A stretch of 35,933 nt of DNA from Mycoplasmatota bacterium. GTDB taxonomy: Bacteria; Bacillota_I; Bacilli_A; Izemoplasmatales; Izemoplasmataceae. Every line of letters begins with the position of its first letter. Position 1 is the stretch's first letter. Where the stretch lies: positions 1 to 35,933 of the forward strand of contig JAUVLT010000013.1 in the NCBI GenBank assembly GCA_030600605.1. The letters are read 5' to 3'. The position numbers and the translations under genes are program-made. Under the pieces are notes generated by a model that was given only the letters and a program-made list of their open reading frames with translations, was not told the DNA's origin and did no database searches. Below, piece after piece: positions 16,638 through 23,865 of the stretch.

Positions 16638-17177
16638 TTATAAAACTGCTTTTTTACCTGCTTCTAAGGCTTCTTTATTTATTTCAATTAATGAAGCTTT
16701 TGATCCGGTAAATTTTTTCTTTAATACTTTTAAAACTGATTCTGCATCAAAAACTTTTGTAACCTCAAGATACGCACCAAGCATTACCATGTTAGCCACT
16801 TTTAGGTTACCTAGTTCAATTGCTATATCATTTGCATCAACATTATGAACATTCACATCTTCACGCAACACAACATCTTTGACAAGACTAGTGTTTAAAA
16901 ATAAATGTCCTCCTGATTTTAGTTTTGGTTGAAATTTATCTAAAGATGGTTTATTCATAATAATAATTGAATCAGGTGTTGATATAACAGGACTATTAAC
17001 ATTACTTTCACTAATAGTTATACTACAATTTGCAGTACCTCCTCTAGTTTCAGGACCATATGATGGAAACCATAATGTATTAAGATCTTTTGCTGTAGCA
17101 GTATAACTTAATAACTGCCCCATTAGCATAACACCTTGTCCACCAAAACCTGCAATAATTACTTTTTCACTAATCAT
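16638..17177 (-). CDS. 2-oxoacid:ferredoxin oxidoreductase, gamma subunit
   Basis: This 179-residue protein is the gamma (catalytic accessory) subunit of a pyruvate/ketoisovalerate ferredoxin oxidoreductase. The N-terminus GFGGQGVMLMGQLLSYTA and the motif SYGPETRGGTANC near residue 40 are diagnostic. It closes the set of four subunit genes and is directly followed by ptb. The beta-subunit stop overlaps its ATG as ATGA. With ptb-buk downstream, a branched-chain (VOR) substrate range is more likely than pyruvate. Confidence 0.92.
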   Translation of the reverse strand: MISEKVIIAGFGGQGVMLMGQLLSYTATAKDLNTLWFPSYGPETRGGTANCSITISESNVNSPVISTPDSIIIMNKPSLDKFQPKLKSGGHLFLNTSLVKDVVLREDVNVHNVDANDIAIELGNLKVANMVMLGAYLEVTKVFDAESVLKVLKKKFTGSKASLIEINKEALEAGKKAVL

Positions 17178-17935
17178 TTTTCCTCACCTGCCGTTTTATC
17201 CTTATACACTCCTAATGGATAATAAGGAATCATATTATCAACTGCCCAATCAACTGCATCTTTTGGAGTCATCCCCCAGTTTACTGGACAAGTAGAAATA
17301 AATTCTATTAATGTAAAACCTTTGTTTTCCATTTGAATAGAAAATGCTTTTATTAGAGCTTTTTTAGCTTTTCTAACATGTGATGGGTTATGAACACTTA
17401 CTCTTTCAATATAAGTAGCTCCAGGAATTGTAGCCATCATTTCAGCTATTTTGAGTGGTAATCCTTGAGTTTTTGCATCACGTCCGTTTGGTGATGTAGT
17501 TGTTTTTTGGCCTATTAAAGTGGTTGGAGCCATTTGGCCACCAGTCATTCCGTAAATTGCATTATTAACAAATACTATTGTAATATTTTCGCCACGATGA
17601 GCAGCATGAATAGCTTCAGCAATACCAATTGAAGCTAAATCTCCATCACCTTGATAAGTGAAAACAATTGAATTTGGTCTAACTCTTTTAATACCAGTAG
17701 CAACAGCAGGTGCACGACCGTGAGCTGCTTGTTGCATATCACAAGTAAAAAAGTCATAATTTAATACACTACATCCAACACTTGATATTCCAACTGTACG
17801 ATCTATAAGATCTAGTTCAACTAATGTTTCTGCGACTAATTTATGAATAATTCCGTGAGTACATCCTGGGCAATAACTTAAATATTTATCTGTTAAACCT
17901 TCAGATTTCTTATAAACAATTTCTACGTTATTCAT
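17174..17935 (-). CDS. 2-oxoacid:ferredoxin oxidoreductase, beta subunit (thiamine diphosphate binding)
   Basis: The 253-residue beta subunit binds thiamine diphosphate. CPGCTHGIIHKL starts the protein, and the ThDP/Mg motif runs from GDGDLASIG to NNAIYGMTGGQMAPTT. It decarboxylates 2-oxoacids and passes electrons to ferredoxin with the alpha and delta subunits. I prefer the ATG at 17935, 5-6 bases after GGCGGTG, over the upstream GTG at 17944. The start overlaps the alpha gene's stop. The gene ends with TGA, evidence that UGA is read as stop. Length and lack of its own Fe-S cysteines beyond the N-terminal pair fit the small VOR/KOR-type beta subunits. Confidence 0.94.
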   Translation of the reverse strand: MNNVEIVYKKSEGLTDKYLSYCPGCTHGIIHKLVAETLVELDLIDRTVGISSVGCSVLNYDFFTCDMQQAAHGRAPAVATGIKRVRPNSIVFTYQGDGDLASIGIAEAIHAAHRGENITIVFVNNAIYGMTGGQMAPTTLIGQKTTTSPNGRDAKTQGLPLKIAEMMATIPGATYIERVSVHNPSHVRKAKKALIKAFSIQMENKGFTLIEFISTCPVNWGMTPKDAVDWAVDNMIPYYPLGVYKDKTAGEEK

Positions 17936-18998
17936 GTTTTTCACCGCCTACAATTTCCAGCACTTTTTCAACAATTTCTTCTACCTCTGGAACAATCCCT
18001 CCAACTCTTCCAAAGAAGCTAATTGGAAGACCACGTTCGTTTGAAATTATTACATCATCTAACATTTGACCAGTACTCATTTCTACAACTAATAAATTTT
18101 TAACAGTTAATGGTAATTTGCTAAATGCTTTTTTGGGATAAGGAAAAATAGTAATTGGTCTAAGAATTCCACACTTAATTCCTTTTTCACTTAAAATTTC
18201 AATTGCAGATCTGGCAATTCTTGAAACACTACCGTAAGCAATAATTACAATTTCTGCATTTTCCATATTTATAAATTCATATCTTTGGTGATTGGCTCTC
18301 ATTTCATCATATTTCTCTTTAAGTTTCATATTATGATCTTCAAGATCTTGTGGATCTAGATATAAACTATTAATAACATTCTTCTTGCGATTTTTGGTAT
18401 TTCCATCAGCAATCCATGTTTTTGGCTTGAGATCCCACTTTGGAACTTCTCTATCTAAATCTACTGGTTCCATCATTTGTCCAATAAGTCCATCAACTGC
18501 GATCATTACTGGATTTCTGAAGTAATCAGCTATATCAAATGATTCCTTTATAAGATCTACAGCTTCTTGAAGTGTTTCAGGAGCAAGAGAATATAAATAA
18601 TAATCTCCGTTTCCACCACCTCTAGTAATTTGTTTATAATCAGCTTGACTAGGTTGAATTCCACCTAATCCTGGCCCTCCACGCATTACATTAATTATTA
18701 CTCCGGGAAGTTCAGAACCAGCCATGTAGCTTATTCCTTCTTGTTTTAATGCTATTCCTGGACTTGATGATGATGTTAATACTCTAGCTCCAGCTCCAGC
18801 TGCTCCATATACCATATTTATTGCAGCAATTTCACTTTCTGCTTGAACAAATACACGATTATATAACGGCATATGTTTTGATAAATACTCTGGAAGCTCA
18901 TTTTGTGGGGTAATAGGATATCCGTAAAAAGCCTCACAACCAGCTTTAATAGCAGCTAGTGCCATTGCTTCATTACCCTTCATTAGTACTTTACTCAT
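17928..18998 (-). CDS. vorB: 2-oxoacid:ferredoxin oxidoreductase, alpha subunit (VorB-like)
   Basis: This 356-residue alpha subunit contains the pyrimidine-binding domain of the ThDP enzyme (GNEAMALAAIKAGCEAFYGYPITPQNE in parts, residues 8-35; SSSPGIALKQEGISYMAG near 78-95) and a C-terminal transketolase-like domain. It closely fits the subunit usually annotated as 3-methyl-2-oxobutanoate dehydrogenase VorB. Its ATG overlaps the ferredoxin subunit stop as TAATG with AGGAGG upstream. The gene order delta-alpha-beta-gamma-ptb-buk is a recurrent clostridial arrangement for oxidising branched-chain 2-oxoacids. A 2-oxoglutarate (KOR) role is the main alternative. Confidence 0.9.
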   Translation of the reverse strand: MSKVLMKGNEAMALAAIKAGCEAFYGYPITPQNELPEYLSKHMPLYNRVFVQAESEIAAINMVYGAAGAGARVLTSSSSPGIALKQEGISYMAGSELPGVIINVMRGGPGLGGIQPSQADYKQITRGGGNGDYYLYSLAPETLQEAVDLIKESFDIADYFRNPVMIAVDGLIGQMMEPVDLDREVPKWDLKPKTWIADGNTKNRKKNVINSLYLDPQDLEDHNMKLKEKYDEMRANHQRYEFINMENAEIVIIAYGSVSRIARSAIEILSEKGIKCGILRPITIFPYPKKAFSKLPLTVKNLLVVEMSTGQMLDDVIISNERGLPISFFGRVGGIVPEVEEIVEKVLEIVGGEKHE

Positions 18999-19228
18999 TA
19001 GTTTGCCTCCTTAATAAATCTTTCAACTGTGATAACTGAATCTGGACACATAACTGCGCAGAAACCACATCCAATACATTTGTCCGGATCAATAGACATT
19101 AAAGGAGTGTAGCCCTTAATGTTTGTAGTTGTTTCATTTAATTTCAAAATATTAACTGGACAATACGAAATGCATAAAGAACATCCTTTACATCTTTCTA
19201 TGTCAATAATTATTCGACCTTTAGCCAT
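18998..19228 (-). CDS. 2-oxoacid:ferredoxin oxidoreductase, delta subunit (2[4Fe-4S] ferredoxin)
   Basis: The 76-residue protein carries two classic cluster motifs, CKGCSLCISYCP and CIGCGFCAVMCP, so it is an 8Fe ferredoxin-like delta subunit. It moves electrons from the oxidoreductase core to soluble ferredoxin. I chose the ATG at 19228 (MAKGRII), with AGGAGG 7 bases upstream; earlier in-frame codons would overlap the preceding gene and lack a ribosome binding site. It starts 10 bases after the P-loop ATPase gene. Confidence 0.95.
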   Translation of the reverse strand: MAKGRIIIDIERCKGCSLCISYCPVNILKLNETTTNIKGYTPLMSIDPDKCIGCGFCAVMCPDSVITVERFIKEAN

Positions 19229-19238
19229 TTTTTTCCTC

Positions 19239-19892
19239 CTATAGCCATCTTTTAGCAATATATCTTGTTAATTCAAGTCTTTCGCCTAAAAATTTGTATT
19301 TATAATTCTTACTATTTTCTTCAATAACTGTATATACAATTGGTATTTTAAGTTTTTTACTGACCTCTAATAAAATTCTTTCTCCCTCAATAATTCCTTC
19401 TTCTGTTGTTTCACCAATTAAGTTAGTATTATTTATCAATCCGGTCACTTTTAATTGGGTTACAGCTTCATACATTGAAATAGTTTGTAATATCTTCTTT
19501 GCATCGCTAGTTTCAGGCCTAAAGATATTAACCGAACATAAAAAATCGATTTCATTTATATCTTTTAACCTATCTAAAAACTGGATTAATACTCTCACAC
19601 CATTTTCAGTTCCACCCAAATCATATATTGCAGAAATATTAGAATTAACAAATGGAACAACACCTTCACCAGAAATATAAGGTAAATCACTACCTGTCAT
19701 GCCTTTAATAGTAGATTCAACTAAATGAATATTATTTTCTTCAAGCAATTTATCTAAACTTCGAGATCTAAAATAAGGATTAATGATGTCTAAATCAACA
19801 AGGTAATCTATTTTCTTCTGAATTGCTAGATTAACACTTATTTCACTTTTTCCACTTCCATAATGCCCTGAAATAATTGTAATTCTTTTCAT
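19239..19892 (-). CDS. P-loop ATPase (ParA/MinD-CobQ type) linked to the oxidoreductase operon
   Basis: This 217-residue protein has a Walker A loop at the N-terminus (SGHYGSGKSEISVNLA), a switch-like VDLDIINPYFRSRS, and YDLGGTENGVR. It looks like a SIMIBI-class nucleotide-binding protein (CobQ/MinD/ParA superfamily). It is the first gene of the operon that encodes the ferredoxin oxidoreductase, ptb and buk. No Fe-S Cys pair typical of ApbC/Nbp35 scaffolds is present. A role in maturation or activation of the Fe-S/ThDP complex is possible but only inferred from position. No Shine-Dalgarno lies next to the ATG; AAAGGAGGG occurs 42-50 bases upstream behind a potential hairpin. Confidence 0.85.
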   Translation of the reverse strand: MKRITIISGHYGSGKSEISVNLAIQKKIDYLVDLDIINPYFRSRSLDKLLEENNIHLVESTIKGMTGSDLPYISGEGVVPFVNSNISAIYDLGGTENGVRVLIQFLDRLKDINEIDFLCSVNIFRPETSDAKKILQTISMYEAVTQLKVTGLINNTNLIGETTEEGIIEGERILLEVSKKLKIPIVYTVIEENSKNYKYKFLGERLELTRYIAKRWL

Positions 19893-19901
19893 AATATTAG
19901 T

Positions 19902-19942
19902 AGGAAATCACACAAAAAAAATTGGAATTTCCTCCCTCCTTT
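19902..19942 (-). promoter_or_regulatory. Ribosome binding site set apart from its start codon by a hairpin
   Basis: On the minus strand, AAAGGAGGG (19934-19942) directly precedes AGGAAAT (19927-19933), which can pair with ATTTCCT (19902-19908). The start codon follows 9 bases after the stem. Folding would bring the Shine-Dalgarno to a normal distance; without folding the gap is over 40 bases. Confidence 0.45.
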
Positions 19943-19967
19943 AATAGTAAAGTTAACACTGTCGTAA

Positions 19968-19981
19968 TGAAAGCGTTTTTA
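19968..19981 (+). promoter_or_regulatory. cre-like CcpA site at the start of the oxidoreductase-ptb-buk operon
   Basis: TGAAAGCGTTTTTA matches the cre consensus TGWAARCGYTWNCW at 13 of 14 positions. It lies just downstream of the predicted transcription start, where CcpA binding usually represses. It differs from consensus at the same position as the site upstream of glmS. Confidence 0.6.
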
Positions 19982-19989
19982 CATAAAAT

Positions 19990-20018
19990 ATTATACCATT
20001 TATATATTGTATTTTCAA
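19990..20018 (-). promoter_or_regulatory. Sigma-A type promoter of the ATPase-oxidoreductase-ptb-buk operon
   Basis: Minus strand: TTGAAA (20013-20018), 17-base spacer, TATAAT (19990-19995) with an extended TGG. This is the best promoter in the window. It gives a leader of about 90 nt before the ATPase gene. Confidence 0.85.
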
Positions 20019-20032
20019 CTTTTTAACTAAAT

Positions 20033-20243
20033 TTATTCGGTTTTTTTTCTAAACGCATTAATATAGCGCCGTATTGATAAAAGACCTAATAAGGCTAAAT
20101 AGTCATTATCATAAAAGTTACACTTTACTCTTTTGAAACCATTTTCACAAGTAAAAAAATCAATAGCAAAATCTAAGTGTCATTATGATGGTTATTTCCA
20201 AAATTCCAATAATATGAAATCAGAAAAACCGACACAAAAGATT
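20033..20243 (-). pseudogene. Possible gene remnant (C-terminal coding fragment)
   Basis: Between leuS and the next operon, the minus strand has a 48-codon open stretch (20179-20033) without a start codon. It reads in part DFFTCENGFKRVKCNFYDND and LALLGLLSIRRYINAFRKK before TAA. The composition (Gly, Cys, Arg, Tyr) looks like real protein. Just upstream, in another frame, a stretch including VFLISYYWNFGNNHHND ends at a TAG one codon before the fragment begins, so a frameshift may split one former gene. I do not recognise the family, and chance open frames are possible in AT-rich DNA. The remaining bases of this 400-base gap hold the operon promoter, a cre site and terminator hairpins. Confidence 0.35.
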
Positions 20244-20269
20244 TTTGTTTCTTCTTTATAAGAAACAAA
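20244..20269. other. Second hairpin downstream of leuS
   Basis: TTTGTTTCTT (20244-20253) pairs perfectly with AAGAAACAAA (20260-20269), 6-base loop. It lies just beyond the leuS terminator on the minus strand and may reinforce termination or act as a bidirectional element. Confidence 0.45.
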
Positions 20270-20271
20270 AA

Positions 20272-20293
20272 AAACACTTCCTAAGAAGTGTTT
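20272..20293 (-). terminator. Rho-independent terminator of leuS
   Basis: AAACACTTC (20272-20280) pairs with GAAGTGTTT (20285-20293), loop CTAA, followed on the minus strand by a run of T. The stem touches the leuS stop codon. Confidence 0.88.
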
Positions 20294-22692
20294 CACATAA
20301 CAATATTTACTAATTTATTAGGTACAACAATTATTTTTATGATTTTTTTACCTTCTAGTAAAGCTTTTATTTTATTAGTTGCCTTAGCAAGAGTAATTAT
20401 TTCCTCTTTTGGTGTATCTAAAGGCAGTATTATTTTATCTCTAACCTTACCGTTTATACTGACCACCATCTCAATTGTTGTTTCTACTAATTTAGCTTCA
20501 TCATGGTGTGGCCATGATGCATTTACCATGTCATCACTATGACCAAGTCTTTCCCATAGCTCTTCACAAATGTGCGGAGCAAATGGATAGATAATTTTAA
20601 GAACTATCTCAAAATCCTTCGTAAAAACATGAGTTGCTTTGGAAAGTTCATTAACCAAACTCATAAGTTTAGCAATCGCTGTATTAAATTTTACATTTTC
20701 AATATCATCATTTACCATCTTAATTGTTTTATGAAGAATTGTTTGGTAATCATCATTTTTTATTTCACTTACTTTGTCTTCAAGTCTAGCAAGTTTATCT
20801 AAAAATCTTTTTGAGCCTTTTACACCATTTTCATTCCAAGGTGTAGATTGTTCATAATCTCCAATGAACAATATGTAAAGACGAAGAGTATCTGCTCCAT
20901 ATTTTTCAATAATATCATTAGGGTTTATAATGTTCCCTTTCGATTTACTCATTTTGTCACCGTCAGGTCCTAAAATAAGTCCTTGAGCAGTTCTTTTTTT
21001 ATAAGGTTCAACTGTTGGAACAATACCAATATCATAAAGAAATTGATGCCAAAATCTTGAATAGATAATGTGTCTAGTAACATGTTCCATTCCACCATTA
21101 TACCAATCTACGGGCATCCAGTATTTAAGTTTATCAAAATCAGCTAGTTTATCGCTATTATTAGGATCTGTATATCTAAGGAAATACCAACTAGACCCGG
21201 CCCACTGTGGCATTGTATCTGTTTCTCTTTTTGCTTTTGTTCCACATTTCGGACAAGTAACATTAATAAATTCTTTTATTGTAGCTAAAGGACTCTCTCC
21301 TTCATCACTTGGTTCGAATATTTTAACTTTAGGAAGAACAACTGGTAAATCTTCCTCTGGAACATGTACCATCCCACATTTAGGACAATGAATGATTGGA
21401 ATAGGTTCTCCCCAATATCTTTGACGATTAAATGCCCAATCTTTCATTTTATAGTTTATTGCTTTTGTTCCTATTTTTTTCTCTTCTAAAAATTCAATAA
21501 TCTTAGAAATTGCTTCTGGAACTCTCATCCCATTAATAATTCCACTATTTACTAGTATACCCTCTTGAGAATCAGTATAAGCTTCTTTACTAATATCTCC
21601 TCCTGAGATTACCTCGATTATATCCAAATTGTATTTTGTAGCAAATTCATAATCTCTTGTATCGTGTCCCGGTACCGCCATTATAGCTCCTGTTCCATAG
21701 CCTATCATAACGTAGTCTGCTACAAAAATAGGAATCTCTTTATTATTTACTGGGTTAATTGCTACTAGCCCATTAATTCTAACACCGGTTTTATCTTTAG
21801 CTAATTCTACTCTTTCAAATTCAGTTTTAAGCTTAGCTTTTTCTTTATATTTATATATTTCTTCTAAATTACTAATTTTAGCTTTCTGTCTTTCAATCAT
21901 TTCATGTTCAGGAGCAATTACCATAAATGTGGCTCCAAATAAAGTATCGGGTCTTGTTGTAAACACCATCATCGATTCATCCGTACCTTTTACTTTAAAA
22001 TCAACATGAGCACCAGTTGATTTGCCTATCCAGTTTTCTTGTTCGGTTCTAATACGTGGTAATGTATCTAGTTCTTTTAATCCATCAAGCAACCTTTCTG
22101 CATGATCTGTAATCTTTAAAAACCAAACATCTTTTTCTTTTTGGACTACAACTGTGTTGCAACGATCACACTTTCCACCTTGACTTTCTTCATTCGAAAG
22201 AACAACCTTACAACTAGGGCAGAAATTAATATACGTTTTATCTCGATAAGCGAGTCCTTTTTTAAATAATTGAACAAATATCCACTGGGTCCATTTATAA
22301 TAACCTTCATCAGTAGTATCAACTACTCTATCAAAATCAAAACTAAAACCACCTTGTTTTAACTGTTTAGTATAAACTTTAATGTTATTATCAGTTAATA
22401 CTCGAGGATGAATTCCTGTTTCAATAGCGTAATTTTCTGTAGGAAGACCAAAAGCATCAAATCCAATCGGAAATAATACGTTATATCCTTCCATTCTTCT
22501 TTTGCGAGCAACTATCTCAAGGCTAGAGTACGCTCTCATATGCCCAACATGCATTCCTTTTCCTGATGGATAAGGAAACTCTACTAAAGAATAGTATTTC
22601 GGTTTATCACTAAAATCAACGGCTTTAAAACGTTTATTTTCATACCAATGATCTTGCCATTTCTTTTCTATTTCTTTGTGGTTATAATTCAT
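20293..22692 (-). CDS. leuS: Leucyl-tRNA synthetase
   Basis: This 799-residue class I synthetase attaches leucine to tRNA-Leu in the cytosol. The HIGH-type motif is in PSGKGMHVGHMRAY (near residue 45) and the KMSKS loop in GDKMSKSKGN. The inserted CP1 editing domain (TTRPDTLFGATFMVIAPEHE) and zinc-binding pairs FCPSCK and GGKCDRC are present. The ATG at 22692 is 8 bases after AAAGGAG; a GTG at 22701 is less likely. It ends with TGA. A T-box leader with specifier UUA precedes it, so expression should rise when tRNA-Leu is uncharged. The gene is flanked by its own promoter and terminator. Confidence 0.97.
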   Translation of the reverse strand: MNYNHKEIEKKWQDHWYENKRFKAVDFSDKPKYYSLVEFPYPSGKGMHVGHMRAYSSLEIVARKRRMEGYNVLFPIGFDAFGLPTENYAIETGIHPRVLTDNNIKVYTKQLKQGGFSFDFDRVVDTTDEGYYKWTQWIFVQLFKKGLAYRDKTYINFCPSCKVVLSNEESQGGKCDRCNTVVVQKEKDVWFLKITDHAERLLDGLKELDTLPRIRTEQENWIGKSTGAHVDFKVKGTDESMMVFTTRPDTLFGATFMVIAPEHEMIERQKAKISNLEEIYKYKEKAKLKTEFERVELAKDKTGVRINGLVAINPVNNKEIPIFVADYVMIGYGTGAIMAVPGHDTRDYEFATKYNLDIIEVISGGDISKEAYTDSQEGILVNSGIINGMRVPEAISKIIEFLEEKKIGTKAINYKMKDWAFNRQRYWGEPIPIIHCPKCGMVHVPEEDLPVVLPKVKIFEPSDEGESPLATIKEFINVTCPKCGTKAKRETDTMPQWAGSSWYFLRYTDPNNSDKLADFDKLKYWMPVDWYNGGMEHVTRHIIYSRFWHQFLYDIGIVPTVEPYKKRTAQGLILGPDGDKMSKSKGNIINPNDIIEKYGADTLRLYILFIGDYEQSTPWNENGVKGSKRFLDKLARLEDKVSEIKNDDYQTILHKTIKMVNDDIENVKFNTAIAKLMSLVNELSKATHVFTKDFEIVLKIIYPFAPHICEELWERLGHSDDMVNASWPHHDEAKLVETTIEMVVSINGKVRDKIILPLDTPKEEIITLAKATNKIKALLEGKKIIKIIVVPNKLVNIVM

Positions 22693-22720
22693 TAGTTTCA
22701 CTCCTTTAAAATTAAAAAAT

Positions 22721-22943
22721 CGCCCTTAAAAATAAGGACGAATATATCTCCGCGGTACCACCTTGGTTCTAGTTTTATAAAACTAGCTCTCAATTCCTTT
22801 AACGCAGGAATACGACTCAAGCTTACATGCTGCACCTAAGTAACTCCCTAGACTAATTCATAATCGTTTATTCCTAATTTTCAGCACCATTAGGTCTCTT
22901 CAAATAAACCAATTATTACTACTTCTAGTTCTTCGTTTTATCT
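22721..22943 (-). promoter_or_regulatory. T-box riboswitch leader of leuS, specifier UUA
   Basis: The minus strand carries the T-box core AAGGTGGTACCGCGG (22751-22765). Its UGGU pairs with an ACCA tRNA end. Downstream is a terminator, CGTCCTTA and TAAGGGCG with a T run (22721-22740). Upstream, stem I is recognisable: base pairing of ACTAG with CTAGT-type arms, an AGTA motif, the distal loop CCTAATGGTGCTGA, and the specifier loop GAATTAGTC. The codon in specifier position is UUA (22854-22856), a leucine codon. This fits control of leuS by uncharged tRNA-Leu(UAA). Confidence 0.93.
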
Positions 22944-22949
22944 AAAGGT

Positions 22950-22978
22950 ATGATAACATAGCAATATTATTATATCAA
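22950..22978 (-). promoter_or_regulatory. Promoter of the leuS T-box transcript
   Basis: TTGATA (22973-22978), 17-base spacer, TATCAT (22950-22955) preceded by TGT as an extended -10. The -35 overlaps the end of the DUF1189 gene. Confidence 0.75.
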
Positions 22979-23787
22979 GATTTTTTTTTGAGTCTTTTCT
23001 CTATTTCTCTACTCATTATACCGTTTTGTCTAAACGATACTATTAATAAAATGATAATTATAAATAAGCTAAGTTCAAGCATATAATAAAATGTTAAAAT
23101 GATAAATAGTGATGTTGAAGAATAGGTTATCATTGTAAAGGTTTGTTTAAAAGGAATAACCGGATATCTTCTTTTCAGAAACCAGGCACTAACTAAAACG
23201 AAAATTAAATAAAATAAAATACTAATTATTATTTCAATAAATACCATCATTGATCCCCAAATAATTTTATAATCAAGTACTAGTTCATCAATTCCCTCAA
23301 ACAAGTTATCGTAAAAAACTGTTGGGTTATTAACTTGATCGTCAAAATCTAGATTATGAATAGAAGCAGGTAGATCACTTAGTGGGAGTTGTAAAGTACT
23401 AATTCCATATAAGTAAAAATTAATATCTTCATCATGAATAATAATCGTGTATTCATTACTCGGGTATTCAGAATAATCGATTTCATTACTCGAATCTAAA
23501 TAAATTGTAAATATCGGTTCCTCATATAATTTAATCAAATAGTTGCCATCACATACCAATTTTGCACTTACTAATTCACAATCTTGATTAACAACAGTCA
23601 TTTTTTCAATTATGCTAGTTTTGTATTCTTCTGATAATCCATCATATTTTATTACGTCAATTGTCGATTTTGTCGATAGTAATATCGCAAAAAATACTAA
23701 ATAAAATAACACAAAAAAGATTGAATCTTTTCTGTATTTTAGTATTTCTTTTGGATAAACTAAGGAATCTCTAACGCGTTTAAACAT
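22975..23787 (-). CDS. DUF1189-family membrane protein
   Basis: This 270-residue protein has a cytosolic N-terminus (RVRDSLVYPKEILKYRKDS), a first transmembrane helix near residues 24-40 (FFVLFYLVFFAILL), and an extracytoplasmic region of about 130 residues rich in Asp, Glu and Tyr. Three further helices follow near 175-260, with the tail REIEKRLKKKS inside. This layout fits DUF1189 proteins of Firmicutes, whose function is poorly known. I chose the ATG at 23787, with AAAGGTG upstream. An extended -10 (TGTTATAAT, -10 at 23805-23810) precedes it, divergent from the radical SAM gene. It ends with TGA inside the leuS promoter. Confidence 0.75.
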   Translation of the reverse strand: MFKRVRDSLVYPKEILKYRKDSIFFVLFYLVFFAILLSTKSTIDVIKYDGLSEEYKTSIIEKMTVVNQDCELVSAKLVCDGNYLIKLYEEPIFTIYLDSSNEIDYSEYPSNEYTIIIHDEDINFYLYGISTLQLPLSDLPASIHNLDFDDQVNNPTVFYDNLFEGIDELVLDYKIIWGSMMVFIEIIISILFYLIFVLVSAWFLKRRYPVIPFKQTFTMITYSSTSLFIILTFYYMLELSLFIIIILLIVSFRQNGIMSREIEKRLKKKS

Positions 23788-23804
23788 AATTATCACCTTT
23801 CGTT

Positions 23805-23848
23805 ATTATAACATATATTAATGTCTTTTTACTAATATGTGTTAAAAT
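23805..23848. promoter_or_regulatory. Divergent promoters for the DUF1189 and radical SAM genes
   Basis: Minus strand: extended -10 TGTTATAAT (-10 at 23805-23810). Plus strand: extended -10 TGTTAAAAT (-10 at 23843-23848). An imperfect inverted repeat, ACATATATTA with TAATATGT, lies between them. No convincing -35 boxes are seen. Confidence 0.5.
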
Positions 23849-23865
23849 ATATTTAGGTGATTTAG

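Noticed and set aside
20288-20542. Plus-strand open frame opposite leuS
   Set aside because: It is the complement of the conserved leuS C-terminus, without its own ribosome binding site; the same holds for other open frames opposite secA, glmL, citF and citE.
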